NCBI RefSeq assembly: GCF_003967555.1
Contig: NZ_BIFS01000002.1
Span: forward strand, 2,356,001 to 2,420,000
From: Dictyobacter kobayashii
Lineage (GTDB): Bacteria > Chloroflexota > Ktedonobacteria > Ktedonobacterales > Ktedonobacteraceae
Length of the DNA: 64,000 bases
Reading direction: 5' to 3'
Position numbers and translations under genes: made by a program. Each line of letters opens with the position of its first letter. Positions within the stretch are counted from its first letter, which is position 1. The notes beneath the pieces are model-generated. The model worked only from the letters and a program-made list of their open reading frames with translations. It did no database searches and was not told where the DNA came from. Of this stretch, positions 10,312 through 18,930 are shown piece after piece.

Positions 10312-11113
10312 ATGACCGAAACCAGTGACATTTGGACTGGCACAGCCCTCAGCTATGATCAGGCGCGCCCGACGCCGCCACCGGCTTTGCTCGATCTGCT
10401 GACGCAGCTGATTGGTATGCCGCATCCCGCCATGGTGGTGGATTTGGGCAGCGGAACCGGGCTATCCACTGCGATCTGGAGTGAGCGGGCCGAGCTAGTG
10501 ATTGGGATCGAACCCAATGCCGATATGCGTACTCAGGCTGTCCGCAAAGTCGAAGACCATCCCTACGCAGCACATATCAAGTATCAAGAGGGAGTTGCTC
10601 ATCAGACTGGCCTGCCCGACGGATGTGCTGATATCGTCACGGCTGCCCAGGCGTTTCATTGGATGGAACCAACTTCGACGCTGGCCGAGATCGCGCGTAT
10701 CCTGCGGCCTGGTGGGCTCTTCGCTGCCTACGATTATGACTGGCCGCCAGTACAACTGGGAGCTTGAGCAGGTGTACCAGGAGATCGACAACCATTTCGA
10801 CAAACTTATGGAGGAGCGTGGACTTACCGGGAATCTCCCGAAATGGCCGAAGCATACCCATCTCGATCGCATGCGTGACAGCGGCTACTTCCGCTTCACG
10901 CGCGAGCTCTTCCTTCATCATGTCGAGCAAGGAGACGCTGCACGTTTTCTTGAGATGATTCTGACGAATGCATACAGCCACCAGTTCAAGCTGAAAACCA
11001 TCACTGAACAAGAGATCGGTTTTGATCGTCTCACACGCGCGGCGTTCCAATCTCTCGGGTCCCAACCGATCCCCTGGTATTTTAGTTACCGCGTCCGCAT
11101 CGGCATCAAGTGA
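10312..11113 (+). CDS. SAM-dependent methyltransferase, class I (frameshift)
   Basis: Class I Rossmann methyltransferase of about 267 residues after repair. Motif I is VVDLGSGTGLSTAIW, motif II IGIEPNADMR, and the segment DGCADIVTAAQAFHWMEP is the family's post-II motif, as in UbiE/Methyltransf_11-like enzymes. The start ATG at 10312 has AGGAG 8 nt upstream and is preferred over the longer frame from 10267. The frame breaks near 10752-10757 after DYDWPP. Here the arithmetic requires one extra base rather than a missing one, giving DWPPVNWELEQ if a C is removed. The C-terminus ends PWYFSYRVRIGIK and overlaps the MFS start by GTGA, so the two are probably translationally coupled. Substrate unknown. 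Confidence 0.85.
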
Positions 11114-12266
11114 GTGCGGGAATTAGAAGAGTGGCTGGCGTTTTGCCGGTTATCGCAAAAGAGACGGGTGTTACAGAGGGGGTCGCCGGACAACTGGTGA
11201 CGGTGTTCTCATTAACCTATGGTCTGGGTGCGCCCTTATTGGCGGCACTGGCTGGTCGCTGGTTGCCCAATCGTGTCCTGATTGGTTCACTGGGTCTCTT
11301 CTTCCTGGCTAATCTGGCCTCAGCACTGGCTCCATCTTTCCCGCTACTGTTGCTGACGCGTGTGCTGGCAGGCTGTTTCGCTGCCACCTATGCGCCGCTA
11401 GCCTATACAGTTGGAATATCGCTGGCTCCTCCCGAAAAGCGTGGGCGAGCACTGGCCCTGGTCGTTATCGGACTCACCGTAGCGACCGCTCTTGGCTCGC
11501 CACTGGGAACCTGGGTCGGTGAGCATTTTGGCTGGCGCATGTCTTTCGCGCTGGTGGCATTTCTGGCTGGCGTTGCTGTGCTGGCCCTGCTCATCTGCGG
11601 TCTACCTAAGGTTGCCGCACCCGCGCAACTCTCGCTGAAGGCACGTCTGACGCCGATCACACAGCCCCGCGTGGTGTTGGTGCTCCTACCATCGCTCCTG
11701 TGGAATCTAGGCGCCTACACCGTCTATACCTATATCGCGCTCCTGCTGCAGCACAACCTGCGTATCACAGATATCAGTGGACTACTGGTCGCCTATGGCC
11801 TGGGAGTCGTGGCCGGAAACTGGTCTGGTGGGATGACGGCAGATCGCTTTGGTCCAATCGCCCATTGATCTTTTCCCTGGTAGCGCTTGTGATCATCGAA
11901 GTTGTGCTCTCACTGGCGATCTCTACCGTAATCGGGGGGATATTCATGCTCTTCATCTGGGGCATGGCGATCTCGCAGCTCTTCATTCCTCAGCAGCATC
12001 GCCTGTTGAGCGTGGCGCCCGAGCACGCCAACGTTATCCTGGCCCTCAACAACTCAACCTTCTATCTAGGCATCGCTGGCGGAGCCGCCCTGGGAGGCCT
12101 GGCCCTGCGCTCAGTCCCCGTCACCCAGCTCGGCTTTATCGGTGCCGGTTTTGTCCTGCTGGCCCTGCTCCTGTTTACACTCAGCCTGCGCTTCAGCAAA
12201 AACAAAAGCCAGACCCCGCTTGCTGAAAGCAACGAAGTAAAAGAAATGATAGTTGTCCCAGAGTAG
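11110..12266 (+). CDS. MFS transporter, drug-efflux type, short at N-terminus (frameshift)
   Basis: Inner-membrane secondary transporter similar to DHA1 sugar or drug exporters (AraJ/YdhP type). Visible motifs are the loop 2-3 block LAGRWLPNRVLIGSLG and motif C GSPLGTWVGEHFGWRMSF, with about 11 hydrophobic helices. The GTG start at 11110 overlaps the methyltransferase stop. The protein begins at IRRVAGVLPVIAKETG, so most of the first transmembrane helix expected before 'AGVLP' is missing. Either the 5' end is also damaged or the gene was truncated on joining the methyltransferase. A one-base deletion near 11864 (GPI.RPLIFSLVAL) splits the frame. Repaired length is 385 residues against about 400 for the family. 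Confidence 0.8.
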
Positions 12267-12279
12267 AAACACGTCCCGC

Positions 12280-12318
12280 TTCGAGCAGGGGATAAGAGGA
12301 AAATCCCCCGCTCGAAGT
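12280..12318. terminator. Hairpin between convergent genes
   Basis: CTTCGAGCAGGGGAT (12280-12294) pairs with ATCCCCCGCTCGAAG (12304-12318) with one mismatch and a 9-nt loop. It sits exactly between the converging MFS and ArsR-type genes, so it probably acts as a bidirectional terminator, although neither side has a strong T-run. Confidence 0.55.
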
Positions 12319-12321
12319 GAT

Positions 12322-13731
12322 TTATTGGTCGATGAGCCAGTATTGGGAGCCGTCGGGTTGGCGGCTCATGAAACGGTACTCGTATAATCCTCGGCGCAGG
12401 GCGGCCGGGTCCTGGATGGTGGTGTGCTTTTGCAGCAGACTATTGACCTCCTTTTCGTTGTACATGCGGCCCTTTTCAAAGAAGCTGGCCAGGTATTCCA
12501 GGATGAGGAGCTTGTCTATTTGTTTGGATGGCGGCCAGGTGTTGATGCGCCCGCTCTGATCGCTAAAGCGCTTGAGTGCCTGGCTGTAGACCGTCTCTGT
12601 TTGCTGTTCGGCCGATTGTGCTTTTTCTTCGTCGGTCAGGTGCTGGATGGCTTGCGCGGTGCGAGCCAGGTAGAATGAGCTCAGGCGATAGGTTTTGTTG
12701 GCACCCTCACCACGGCGCTCATAGAGATATTTCATGCCGACCAGTTGCTTGAGGTGGCGTGAGACGCTCGATTGGCTGAGATTGAGGGCCGAGATGATCT
12801 CCTGGGCCTGCAACTCGCTGTGTCGGGTGAGCAGTTCAATAATGCTCAGGCGCGTCTCGTCCGCCAGGGTTCCCAGCCGGGCTTGTAGTTCGGGACGCGT
12901 AATGATCGCGGTGCGCTGTTGGGCCACATCATAGTTGGGCGGCTCACTAAAGAAGATGCGCGTAACCTCTTTCCCACCCCACTCATCACCATCCCAATCG
13001 GCTCCATTCCAGACTGTAATGCGCCTGCCTGTATGCCACGACGGGATCAGGATGATTTCTTCGGCGCCGGAGACAGCCAGTGAGACCTCTACTGGCAACT
13101 GGCGACCAGTGAATTCATAGAGCGTCTCCTCCAGCGTCTCTTCGCGCCGCAAGCTGTTCGCAAACATCTCGGCCTGCCAGCGTAATATGTTCTGCACGCG
13201 TTTCCATTCATTGATAAATGTCGTTTGCCACAACATTTCCAGGTGGGTCAGGATCGTGTTTTGCAGTGCCTGCGGATCTTGCAGGAGGGCGTGGACCTGG
13301 TGCTGCAACTCTGGATCGAACGTGTCTTCACCGTATGTTTGCCGTACACTGTCTAAATAGGTATCTACGTCCGTGATCAGGTATTTGGTGTGTGGTGGCG
13401 AGGCCGCTGTACTGCGTGAGAAGCGGCGGCGCAATGGCTCCAGGATACGTTTGCGGAGCACATATACATTTACCTCACTCAGGTTGTGCAGGTACGATGG
13501 AAAGTTTGGCTCATTCCGTTGCGGTGTCAGGGCATCCTGCAGGCCCGTAAATAAGAGGCGATTGGTCTGCAATTGCTCACTGCTCAATCTGGCTGCTGCC
13601 TGTTGTACCCATGGACTGAGACCAGGCAATTGTGAACTCTGGTGTAGTAGTGAAAAGCTATTGAGTGCGTTGCTGACCGGTTCTAGCTCGACGTGTATCT
13701 TGCTCTGGCTTGCGGTGCTGCTGAATTCCAT
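12322..13731 (-). CDS. ArsR-type winged-helix transcriptional regulator with long N-terminal domain
   Basis: A 469-residue regulator. Residues ~280-360 form an ArsR winged helix: LGTLADETRLSIIELLTRHS, then the recognition helix NLSQSSVSRHLKQLVGMKYL and the wing RRGEGANKTYRLS. The long N-terminal part (SLAVSGAEEIILIPSWHTG) resembles Chloroflexota and Bacillota ArsR proteins with an uncharacterised sensor-like domain, and a helical tail follows the wing. The start is placed at ATG 13731 behind GGAAGG; the longer frame from TTG 13773 would begin inside the operator palindrome. A near-consensus promoter and a 42-bp palindrome lie directly upstream, which suggests autoregulation. No metal-binding Cys motif is evident in the winged helix. 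Confidence 0.82.
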   Translation of the reverse strand: MEFSSTASQSKIHVELEPVSNALNSFSLLHQSSQLPGLSPWVQQAAARLSSEQLQTNRLLFTGLQDALTPQRNEPNFPSYLHNLSEVNVYVLRKRILEPLRRRFSRSTAASPPHTKYLITDVDTYLDSVRQTYGEDTFDPELQHQVHALLQDPQALQNTILTHLEMLWQTTFINEWKRVQNILRWQAEMFANSLRREETLEETLYEFTGRQLPVEVSLAVSGAEEIILIPSWHTGRRITVWNGADWDGDEWGGKEVTRIFFSEPPNYDVAQQRTAIITRPELQARLGTLADETRLSIIELLTRHSELQAQEIISALNLSQSSVSRHLKQLVGMKYLYERRGEGANKTYRLSSFYLARTAQAIQHLTDEEKAQSAEQQTETVYSQALKRFSDQSGRINTWPPSKQIDKLLILEYLASFFEKGRMYNEKEVNSLLQKHTTIQDPAALRRGLYEYRFMSRQPDGSQYWLIDQ

Positions 13732-13762
13732 TTCATTCGACCTTCCTTCTGTTTGCTTCTCA

Positions 13763-13804
13763 TTATCTTGCAATTATGCGAATATTCGCATAATTGCAAG
13801 ATAA
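13763..13804. promoter_or_regulatory. 42-bp perfect palindrome, probable operator of the ArsR-type gene
   Basis: The palindrome is perfect over 42 bp and centred at 13783/13784; its core is TATGCGAATATTCGCATA. It begins at the last base of the -10 box of the minus-strand promoter and ends 32 bp before the ATG at 13731, so it covers the expected transcription start. A dimeric ArsR-type repressor bound here would block its own promoter. It lacks a U-tract and is unlikely to be a terminator. Confidence 0.75.
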
Positions 13805-13832
13805 GCATACCCAAGAAAAAAGGGATTGTCAA
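13804..13832 (-). promoter_or_regulatory. Sigma-70-type promoter of the ArsR-type regulator
   Basis: On the minus strand, TTGACA (13827-13832) and TATGCT (13804-13809) are separated by exactly 17 bp. The -35 is a perfect consensus match. It reads into the palindrome and then into the regulator gene. Confidence 0.75.
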
Positions 13833-14240
13833 GGTAATTGGGGCGGTTGGATTGTTAGATAGAAGTCCCTCTGTAGGAGAGAGGCTACTGTGACGATCAA
13901 TGGTTGTGTATGAGGTAGCAATGGGCAATCGCATTGGAAACAAAAAGTGTAGTGGCTGATTGGGAATATCATCTCTACCCTGGTTGTTTTCATTGATGAA
14001 ACATGTATCCTTTCTATCCGCCACCATCCTTACAATTTCCGTTGGTCTTATGGATCTGTTTTTGATTACTCCTGCTATTTTGTGGCTTCATACTGTAATG
14101 AAAACAGTATGTGATGTTACCTGGCGGCCTATCACTGGAAATTGAGACGATACTTTAAAATACCTTACCCAGTGTACTCCCTTCTTTGCTTCTATAAGAG
14201 ACACGTTTCAGTGAAAGGAGAACGGTACGATCCACCTCCA
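13833..14240. other. Intergenic leader of rho with an inverted repeat
   Basis: About 400 bp without a convincing gene. It contains CATACTGT (14089-14096) and its reverse complement ACAGTATG (14104-14111) around a 7-nt spacer, which may be an operator or a leader hairpin. Rho genes are often controlled through a long leader. No specific attenuator was recognised. Confidence 0.4.
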
Positions 14241-15550
14241 ATGATCGCACCATTTGACCCTATGAAGAATACTCGTTCAATTATGCATACAAATGCAGCG
14301 CCTGACCCCGAGGATCGGCGGCATGCGTTTCGCTCATTTGTACATTCAAATGCAGAGGCCTTTGATCAACCGATGGTCGAGCGTCCTCCTGTAAATATGC
14401 GCCCACCGGCGGCGGTTTCTGATCAAGAACTGGCCGTTCCGGGAGCGGGCATATTGGATATTGTTGAGGATGGCTATGGCTTTTTGCGTTCGGAGCGCTA
14501 CCTGTCAGGTCCTCAGGATATCTATGTATCGCATTCGCAGATCCGCCGTTTTGGTTTGCGACAAGGTGATTTTGTCGCGGGCCAGGTGCGACCGCCTAAG
14601 GAGCGCGAGCAGTATGGTGGCCTGCTGCGGGTAGAGCAGGTCAATGGACGTGGCGCGGAAGCTGTAAGCATGCGACCTCGTTTTGAATCCCTGACTCCAA
14701 TTTTTCCACAAGAGATGTTTGACCTGGAAAGTGATCCCACCAATTTGTCTGGCCGCTTGATGAACCTGGTTTCCCGATGGGCCGTGGTCAGCGTGGCCTG
14801 ATTGTGGCTCCTCCTAAAGCCGGTAAGACGATGCTCCTGATGTCAATCGCCAACGCCATCTCGTTTAACTATCCTGATGTCCATTTGTTGACTGCCTTGA
14901 TTGGTGAGCGTCCAGAAGAGGTCACCGATCTGAGGCGGGCAGTACATGGGGAAGTGATTAGCTCAACTTTTGATGAGCCTGCTTATGCCCATACGCACCT
15001 GGCCGAGATGGTGCTGGAGCGTGCCAAGCGCCTGGTTGAAGAGGGCAAAGATGTGGTGGTGCTGCTGGATAGTCTGACGCGTCTGTCGCGAGCCTATAAT
15101 CTGACCGTCGAGTCGAGTGGTCGCAGCCTGTCTGGTGGCCTGGACCCGAGCGCGATGATTATGCCGAAGCGCTTCTTTGGGGCTGCCCGCAAGCTTGAAG
15201 AGGGTGGAAGCCTGACAGTAATCGCAACGGCCTTGATCGAAACCGGGAGCCGCATGGACGATGTGATCTATGAAGAGTTAAAAGGGACCGGCAACATGGA
15301 ATTGGTCCTGAGCCGTAAACTGGCCGAGCGCCGTCTTTTCCCGGCCATCGATATATCGCTCTCCGGTACGCGCCGTGAAGAATTGCTTTATGACCAGCCG
15401 ACCTATCAAGCTGTAGTTACTATGCGTCGCATGTTCGCTCAGCTCTCAGATCAGCAAGGCCAGGACGCTATGGAGGCCTTTATCCAGCAATTGGCCAAGT
15501 CTAAAAGCAATCGCGAGTTTCTGGCTACCTTGAGCAAGCGGGCTATGTAG
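14241..15550 (+). CDS. rho: Transcription termination factor Rho (frameshift)
   Basis: Hexameric RNA helicase that ends transcription at Rho-dependent sites. The RNA-binding cold-shock-like domain is at residues ~75-150 (GILDIVEDGYGFLRSE, PQDIYVSHSQIRRFGL). The ATPase has Walker A APPKAGKT, Walker B VVVLLDSLTRLSRAYN, and the conserved GTGNMELVLSRKLAERR and DISLSGTRREELL. A missing C near 14774 splits the frame; restoring it gives NLVSPMGRGQRGLIVAPP. The repaired protein is 436 residues. The ~70 residues before the RNA-binding domain are low-complexity and do not look like the usual Rho_N helical domain. Start ATG 14241 is chosen because the GGAG signal is upstream, although the spacing of ~20 nt is poor. 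An intrinsic terminator follows. Confidence 0.94.
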
Positions 15551-15582
15551 TTAGTTGGAAACTTTGCTTGTGTCTGTTAGAG

Positions 15583-15623
15583 AAAGGCAGCGCCAAATTA
15601 ATCTTTCTGGTGCTGCCTTTTTT
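15583..15623 (+). terminator. Rho-independent terminator after rho
   Basis: AAAGGCAGCGCCA (15583-15595) pairs with TGGTGCTGCCTTT (15608-15620), with one G·T and a 12-nt loop, and is followed by further T residues. It lies 32 bp past the rho stop. Confidence 0.8.
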
Positions 15624-15673
15624 GATAGGTAGTTATTTAAACTGGCGTTGGAATTGTTAGACCTGATTTGAGC

Positions 15674-16324
15674 TTATGGGTTGACGAAAGAGAGCGGTCC
15701 TGCGGCATCAGAGAAGTTGGCCGTGTTGAGAACCTGGATGCCAGCATTTTGCTCACCATTGAAGGGAGTAACGATAGGTGATGTCTGACCAGGCTCACAG
15801 CCGCGGACAAATGGAACCTGTGGATCATTGAACCATAGACCCAGGTGGAATTGATGAGTGGCAGGGAAGGTTACTGTTGGGCCTCCTGTGGAGATTGAGA
15901 AGGTTTCGCGATTGAAGATGCCCTCGACGGTTACATCGCCATTGCCGTATTTATCGGTCTCCAGGTCGCTCTGATACCAGGCAACTCCAAATGGCTTGTT
16001 TGGTATTTCGATAACAAACAGGTCATAGCCAGTATTAGGGACCAGATGTCTGACACTAACATGCATGATGTCGTTCTGTTGACCACGTGTAATACTGACA
16101 AAGCCGCTGGCCTGGGGCAGGCATTGGTTGATGTTGGGCGATTGAATCATGCTAAATTGGAAATCAGGCTTTGGAGGTTTGTTGTGGTTACTGGCAGCTT
16201 CAGTAGTATGTATTTGCACTAGAGCCATGCTGCCTGCGGTCAGGCTGATCATGAGTGCCAGCACGAAGATGCGGGCCAGCAAAGAATGATGAGGCCATGA
16301 ATTTTTAAGCGTATATCTTTTCAT
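15674..16324 (-). CDS. Secreted protein of unknown function
   Basis: A 216-residue protein with a clear Sec signal peptide: basic MKRYTLKNSWPHH, hydrophobic ARIFVLALMISLTAGSMALV, and a probable cleavage after TEA-A near residue 44. The mature part is rich in beta-type sequence (FVSITRGQQNDIMHVSVRHL, VTVEGIFNRETFSIS) and has two Cys (INQCLPQ and RGCEPG) that could form a disulfide. I do not recognise the family. It is a single gene on the minus strand, separated from the upstream aldo/keto reductase by a strong hairpin. An envelope or extracellular location is inferred from the signal peptide only. Confidence 0.7.
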   Translation of the reverse strand: MKRYTLKNSWPHHSLLARIFVLALMISLTAGSMALVQIHTTEAASNHNKPPKPDFQFSMIQSPNINQCLPQASGFVSITRGQQNDIMHVSVRHLVPNTGYDLFVIEIPNKPFGVAWYQSDLETDKYGNGDVTVEGIFNRETFSISTGGPTVTFPATHQFHLGLWFNDPQVPFVRGCEPGQTSPIVTPFNGEQNAGIQVLNTANFSDAAGPLSFVNP

Positions 16325-16503
16325 TGCACTATCCTTAATTTATTATTGGATTAACACAAGAATGTTTCTCTATCGTTATAATATCGGCCCGCGGAAATAT
16401 GTATATGAATAAGGATATATCGATTGTTGCTTGATTTGACGGTACTGAAAAGAGAGATATTTTATTTAGTAAGGGTGTGGTGGCCATAGGAGATATCAGG
16501 AAT

Positions 16504-16540
16504 AGAAGTAGATATACCTCTCGCTTGTATATCTACTTCT
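16504..16540. terminator. Hairpin downstream of the aldo/keto reductase
   Basis: AGAAGTAGATATAC (16504-16517) and GTATATCTACTTCT (16527-16540) are exact reverse complements with a 9-nt loop. It sits between the aldo/keto reductase stop and the secreted-protein gene. The stem is AT-rich, so it may equally be an operator. Confidence 0.5.
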
Positions 16541-16571
16541 TTCTTAATTATGTCCTGTAAAACTGAATTTG

Positions 16572-17444
16572 TTAATGGAAGCCCTGAGAAATGGTTTGAA
16601 ATTCTTCATCGGAGAGCTGGATCTGGGCGGCTCTGGCATTTTCTTCAAGGTGCTTGACTGAGCCTGTGCCCGGGATGGGCAGCATGGAGCAGGAGCGCTT
16701 GAGTAGCCATGCCAGGGCGATCTGACCCGGTGTGGCGTTGTGTTTGGCGGCGATGCGGGCCAGGTGTCCCTGGTCGCGATTCAAGTCGCCTGTGGCCAGT
16801 GGGAACCAGGGGATAAAGCCAATATTCTCTTGCTGGCAGATGTCGACCATATCTTCAGAGGTGCGATCGGTCAGGTTATAGCGATTCTGGACCGTCACGA
16901 TGGGGGTGAGCTTGCGCGCTTGTTCTAGCTGCTGGGCATTCACATTGGAGAGCCCGATATGGCGAATTTTCCCTTCGGCCTTCATCTTGACGAGTTCTCC
17001 TACCGAATCCTGGAAAGGGACCTTTGGATCAGGTGTGTGCAGCTGGTAGAGATCGATACGTTGCAAGCGCAGTCGTTGCAGGCTGCCCTGGAGCGCCTCG
17101 CGCAGGTGCTCTGGACGCCCATCGGGCCGCCACTGGTCGGGTCCGGTGCGGATATACCCACCCTTGGTGGCGATGACCAGATGACTGGGATAAGGATAGA
17201 GTGCTTCAGCGATCAAGCTTTCGCTTACTGCGGGTCCATAGGAATCGGCGGTATCAATCAGGTTAATGCCCAATTCCAGGGCCCGGCGTAGCACGTTCAG
17301 GGCCTCTTGTTTATCTGATGGGGCCCCCCAGATGCCTTTGCCGGTAATTCTCATGGCTCCAAACCCCAGTCGATAGACACGCAGGTCGTCGCCAATAAGA
17401 AATGTGCCGCTGGCACTGACTGGAAGTAGATTTGTTTGTTGCAT
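16572..17444 (-). CDS. Aldo/keto reductase
   Basis: NADPH-dependent (beta/alpha)8-barrel oxidoreductase of 290 residues. The catalytic Asp/Tyr segment is LIDTADSYGPAVSESLIAEAL, the Lys is in LVIATKGGYIRTG, and the cofactor 2'-phosphate region is PIPGTGSVKHLEENARAA near the C-terminus. It is closest in style to the YajO/IolS-like bacterial group that reduces diverse aldehydes. The start is placed at ATG 17444 because GGAG lies 8 nt upstream and because the longer frame would run into the kinase gene's 3' end. It follows the HSK2-like kinase by 31 bp and is probably cotranscribed with it and the 67-residue peptide. Confidence 0.9.
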   Translation of the reverse strand: MQQTNLLPVSASGTFLIGDDLRVYRLGFGAMRITGKGIWGAPSDKQEALNVLRRALELGINLIDTADSYGPAVSESLIAEALYPYPSHLVIATKGGYIRTGPDQWRPDGRPEHLREALQGSLQRLRLQRIDLYQLHTPDPKVPFQDSVGELVKMKAEGKIRHIGLSNVNAQQLEQARKLTPIVTVQNRYNLTDRTSEDMVDICQQENIGFIPWFPLATGDLNRDQGHLARIAAKHNATPGQIALAWLLKRSCSMLPIPGTGSVKHLEENARAAQIQLSDEEFQTISQGFH

Positions 17445-17475
17445 TGCAGATACTCCATGTTGTTGTATAGCTATG

Positions 17476-18507
17476 CTATGAACGACACCCCTCTTTCCCA
17501 TCTCCACGCTTCGGTTGAACGTTCCGTTTCTGTTTGCCAAACAGTTCAGCATGGAAATGCTCTCTCCCTAAATCGTTCAAGGCAGCAATTTTTCTTTTCT
17601 CATAAAAATCTTTTGCGTCTCCTCTTTTAAAATACCAGACACAATCAAACATAATGCTTAATTTGAAGACATCATAGAGATGGCTTTTTTCGTTATTATT
17701 TAAGGGGCGATGCCTGGTATATTCCATTACTGTTTGGCTTGCCGCACTGAAATCGAACACATTCTCTCCTGGCTTGAAATGAGACCAGCTATTCCAATCG
17801 AAAGATGGGAGAAACGGATCGATCAAAGTGGCCAGGTCATACATAAGAAAGGTGTAATTCGCATCATCAAAATCGATCAATGCTTTAAATTCTCCATTTT
17901 GGAAGAGGATATTGGAGAAGTGAAAGTCGCAATGGCAGATCCCCTTTGGTAAGGATCGCGGAAGGATGAGCTGTGAGAGTTCATGTTCAAACCATGCCAG
18001 CTTTTCTTTTGCCTGAACGGTGTTGATTTTGTCGGCCTCTTCTCGTGCCAGCTGCTGGCAGAGTGCAAGATCATAATTCCACCTGTATTTAGTGTGGCGT
18101 GGTTTATAATTTCTCGTGAGGTTCTGTAATTCAGCAACTTTTTGTATCAGCTGCTTTGTCTGAGCCGCATCAGGATTTTCCAGGTGCTGACCCTCGACAA
18201 ATTCAAAGATAATGTAAGGCTTCTCGTTATGGGTGCCAACGTATCTTCCCTTGCTATTCTTCAAAGGAGCAGGGCAAGGGTACCTTTTTTTCTTCAGATA
18301 TTGGGTGAGATCGCTTTCAAATAAAACTGAACCCATAGAACGATTTTCATAATATCTGAACACAAATGTCCCTTGTGTCGTCTGGAGTAAGAAATTCGTT
18401 TGCACTGTTCCTGCAGTGATCGGTTTGAAAGCTGTAAAATCTCCCAATGTATAATCTGAGAGAATTTCTATGAACTGCTGCTTTGAAAATTCTGTTTTGA
18501 CTGCCAT
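17476..18507 (-). CDS. Homoserine kinase II / aminoglycoside phosphotransferase-like kinase
   Basis: A 343-residue phosphotransferase of the APH/choline-kinase fold that transfers the ATP gamma-phosphate to a small-molecule or peptide hydroxyl. The glycine-poor N-lobe contains GTVQTNFLLQTTQGTFVFRYYE with the ATP-binding Lys replaced in context by R/Y-rich sequence. The catalytic loop is GICHCDFHFSNILF (H-x-D-x4-N), and the metal-binding Asp is in ALIDFDDANYTFLMYDLATL, a pattern typical of ThrB-II-like enzymes. No threonine biosynthesis gene is nearby. The neighbours are a 67-residue peptide 58 bp upstream and an aldo/keto reductase 31 bp downstream, so substrate assignment as homoserine is unsafe. 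Confidence 0.82.
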   Translation of the reverse strand: MAVKTEFSKQQFIEILSDYTLGDFTAFKPITAGTVQTNFLLQTTQGTFVFRYYENRSMGSVLFESDLTQYLKKKRYPCPAPLKNSKGRYVGTHNEKPYIIFEFVEGQHLENPDAAQTKQLIQKVAELQNLTRNYKPRHTKYRWNYDLALCQQLAREEADKINTVQAKEKLAWFEHELSQLILPRSLPKGICHCDFHFSNILFQNGEFKALIDFDDANYTFLMYDLATLIDPFLPSFDWNSWSHFKPGENVFDFSAASQTVMEYTRHRPLNNNEKSHLYDVFKLSIMFDCVWYFKRGDAKDFYEKRKIAALNDLGREHFHAELFGKQKRNVQPKRGDGKEGCRS

Positions 18508-18565
18508 ACAGGTTATTCTAGCAAATCAAAACCGGAGAAGCAATCAGCCGTTACCCTTTTCCTTA

Positions 18566-18769
18566 CTAGAAGCTTTCTAGTAAGGAGAGGCGTAAAATTT
18601 TATGGTTTTCGGCTGCCACCAGCGTCAAAATCTGTGTGGCCTTCTCATCATCGAGAGGAAGAAGATCTCGTAACAGCTGTTTGTTCAAAATAATCTGTTG
18701 CTGCTTGTCCTGCTTCTTTTCAAGTTCGTAGGAGTGGCTATTATTATGGGTGCTTTTTGTTGTGAGCAT
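18566..18769 (-). CDS. 67-residue hydrophilic peptide of unknown function
   Basis: Begins at an ATG with AAGGA 7 nt upstream (18769), encoding a charged, Gln/Asn-rich N-terminal half and a helix-like C-terminal half (QLLRDLLPLDDEKATQILTL) ending LLESF. There are no Cys and no transmembrane segment. The last codons overlap a perfect 11-bp-arm hairpin (18561-18571/18575-18585). It is followed by the APH-like kinase and the aldo/keto reductase in the same direction. The size and leader-like composition invite comparison with a modified-peptide precursor, but no core motif or known maturase is visible. It could simply be a small regulator or a chance frame. Confidence 0.5.
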   Translation of the reverse strand: MLTTKSTHNNSHSYELEKKQDKQQQIILNKQLLRDLLPLDDEKATQILTLVAAENHKILRLSLLESF

Positions 18770-18930
18770 GTTGTTTTCCTTCGCGGTATAAATAAAAATA
18801 TCCCCATAATATATAGTCGCAATTTCTGCTAATTTGTTACAGCTTTTCGACACCAATTTTCTGTTACGTACGTCTATAATAAAAACCTACATACTTAGTA
18901 TTTAATCTGATTAGTATTTTGAGGAATAGC

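Noticed and set aside
14142..14240. Longer N-terminus of Rho from TTG 14142
   Set aside because: No ribosome site at the TTG; the extra residues do not resemble Rho.
17476..18507. Assignment as thrB (homoserine kinase)
   Set aside because: Fold and motifs fit, but context lacks threonine genes and many relatives phosphorylate other substrates.
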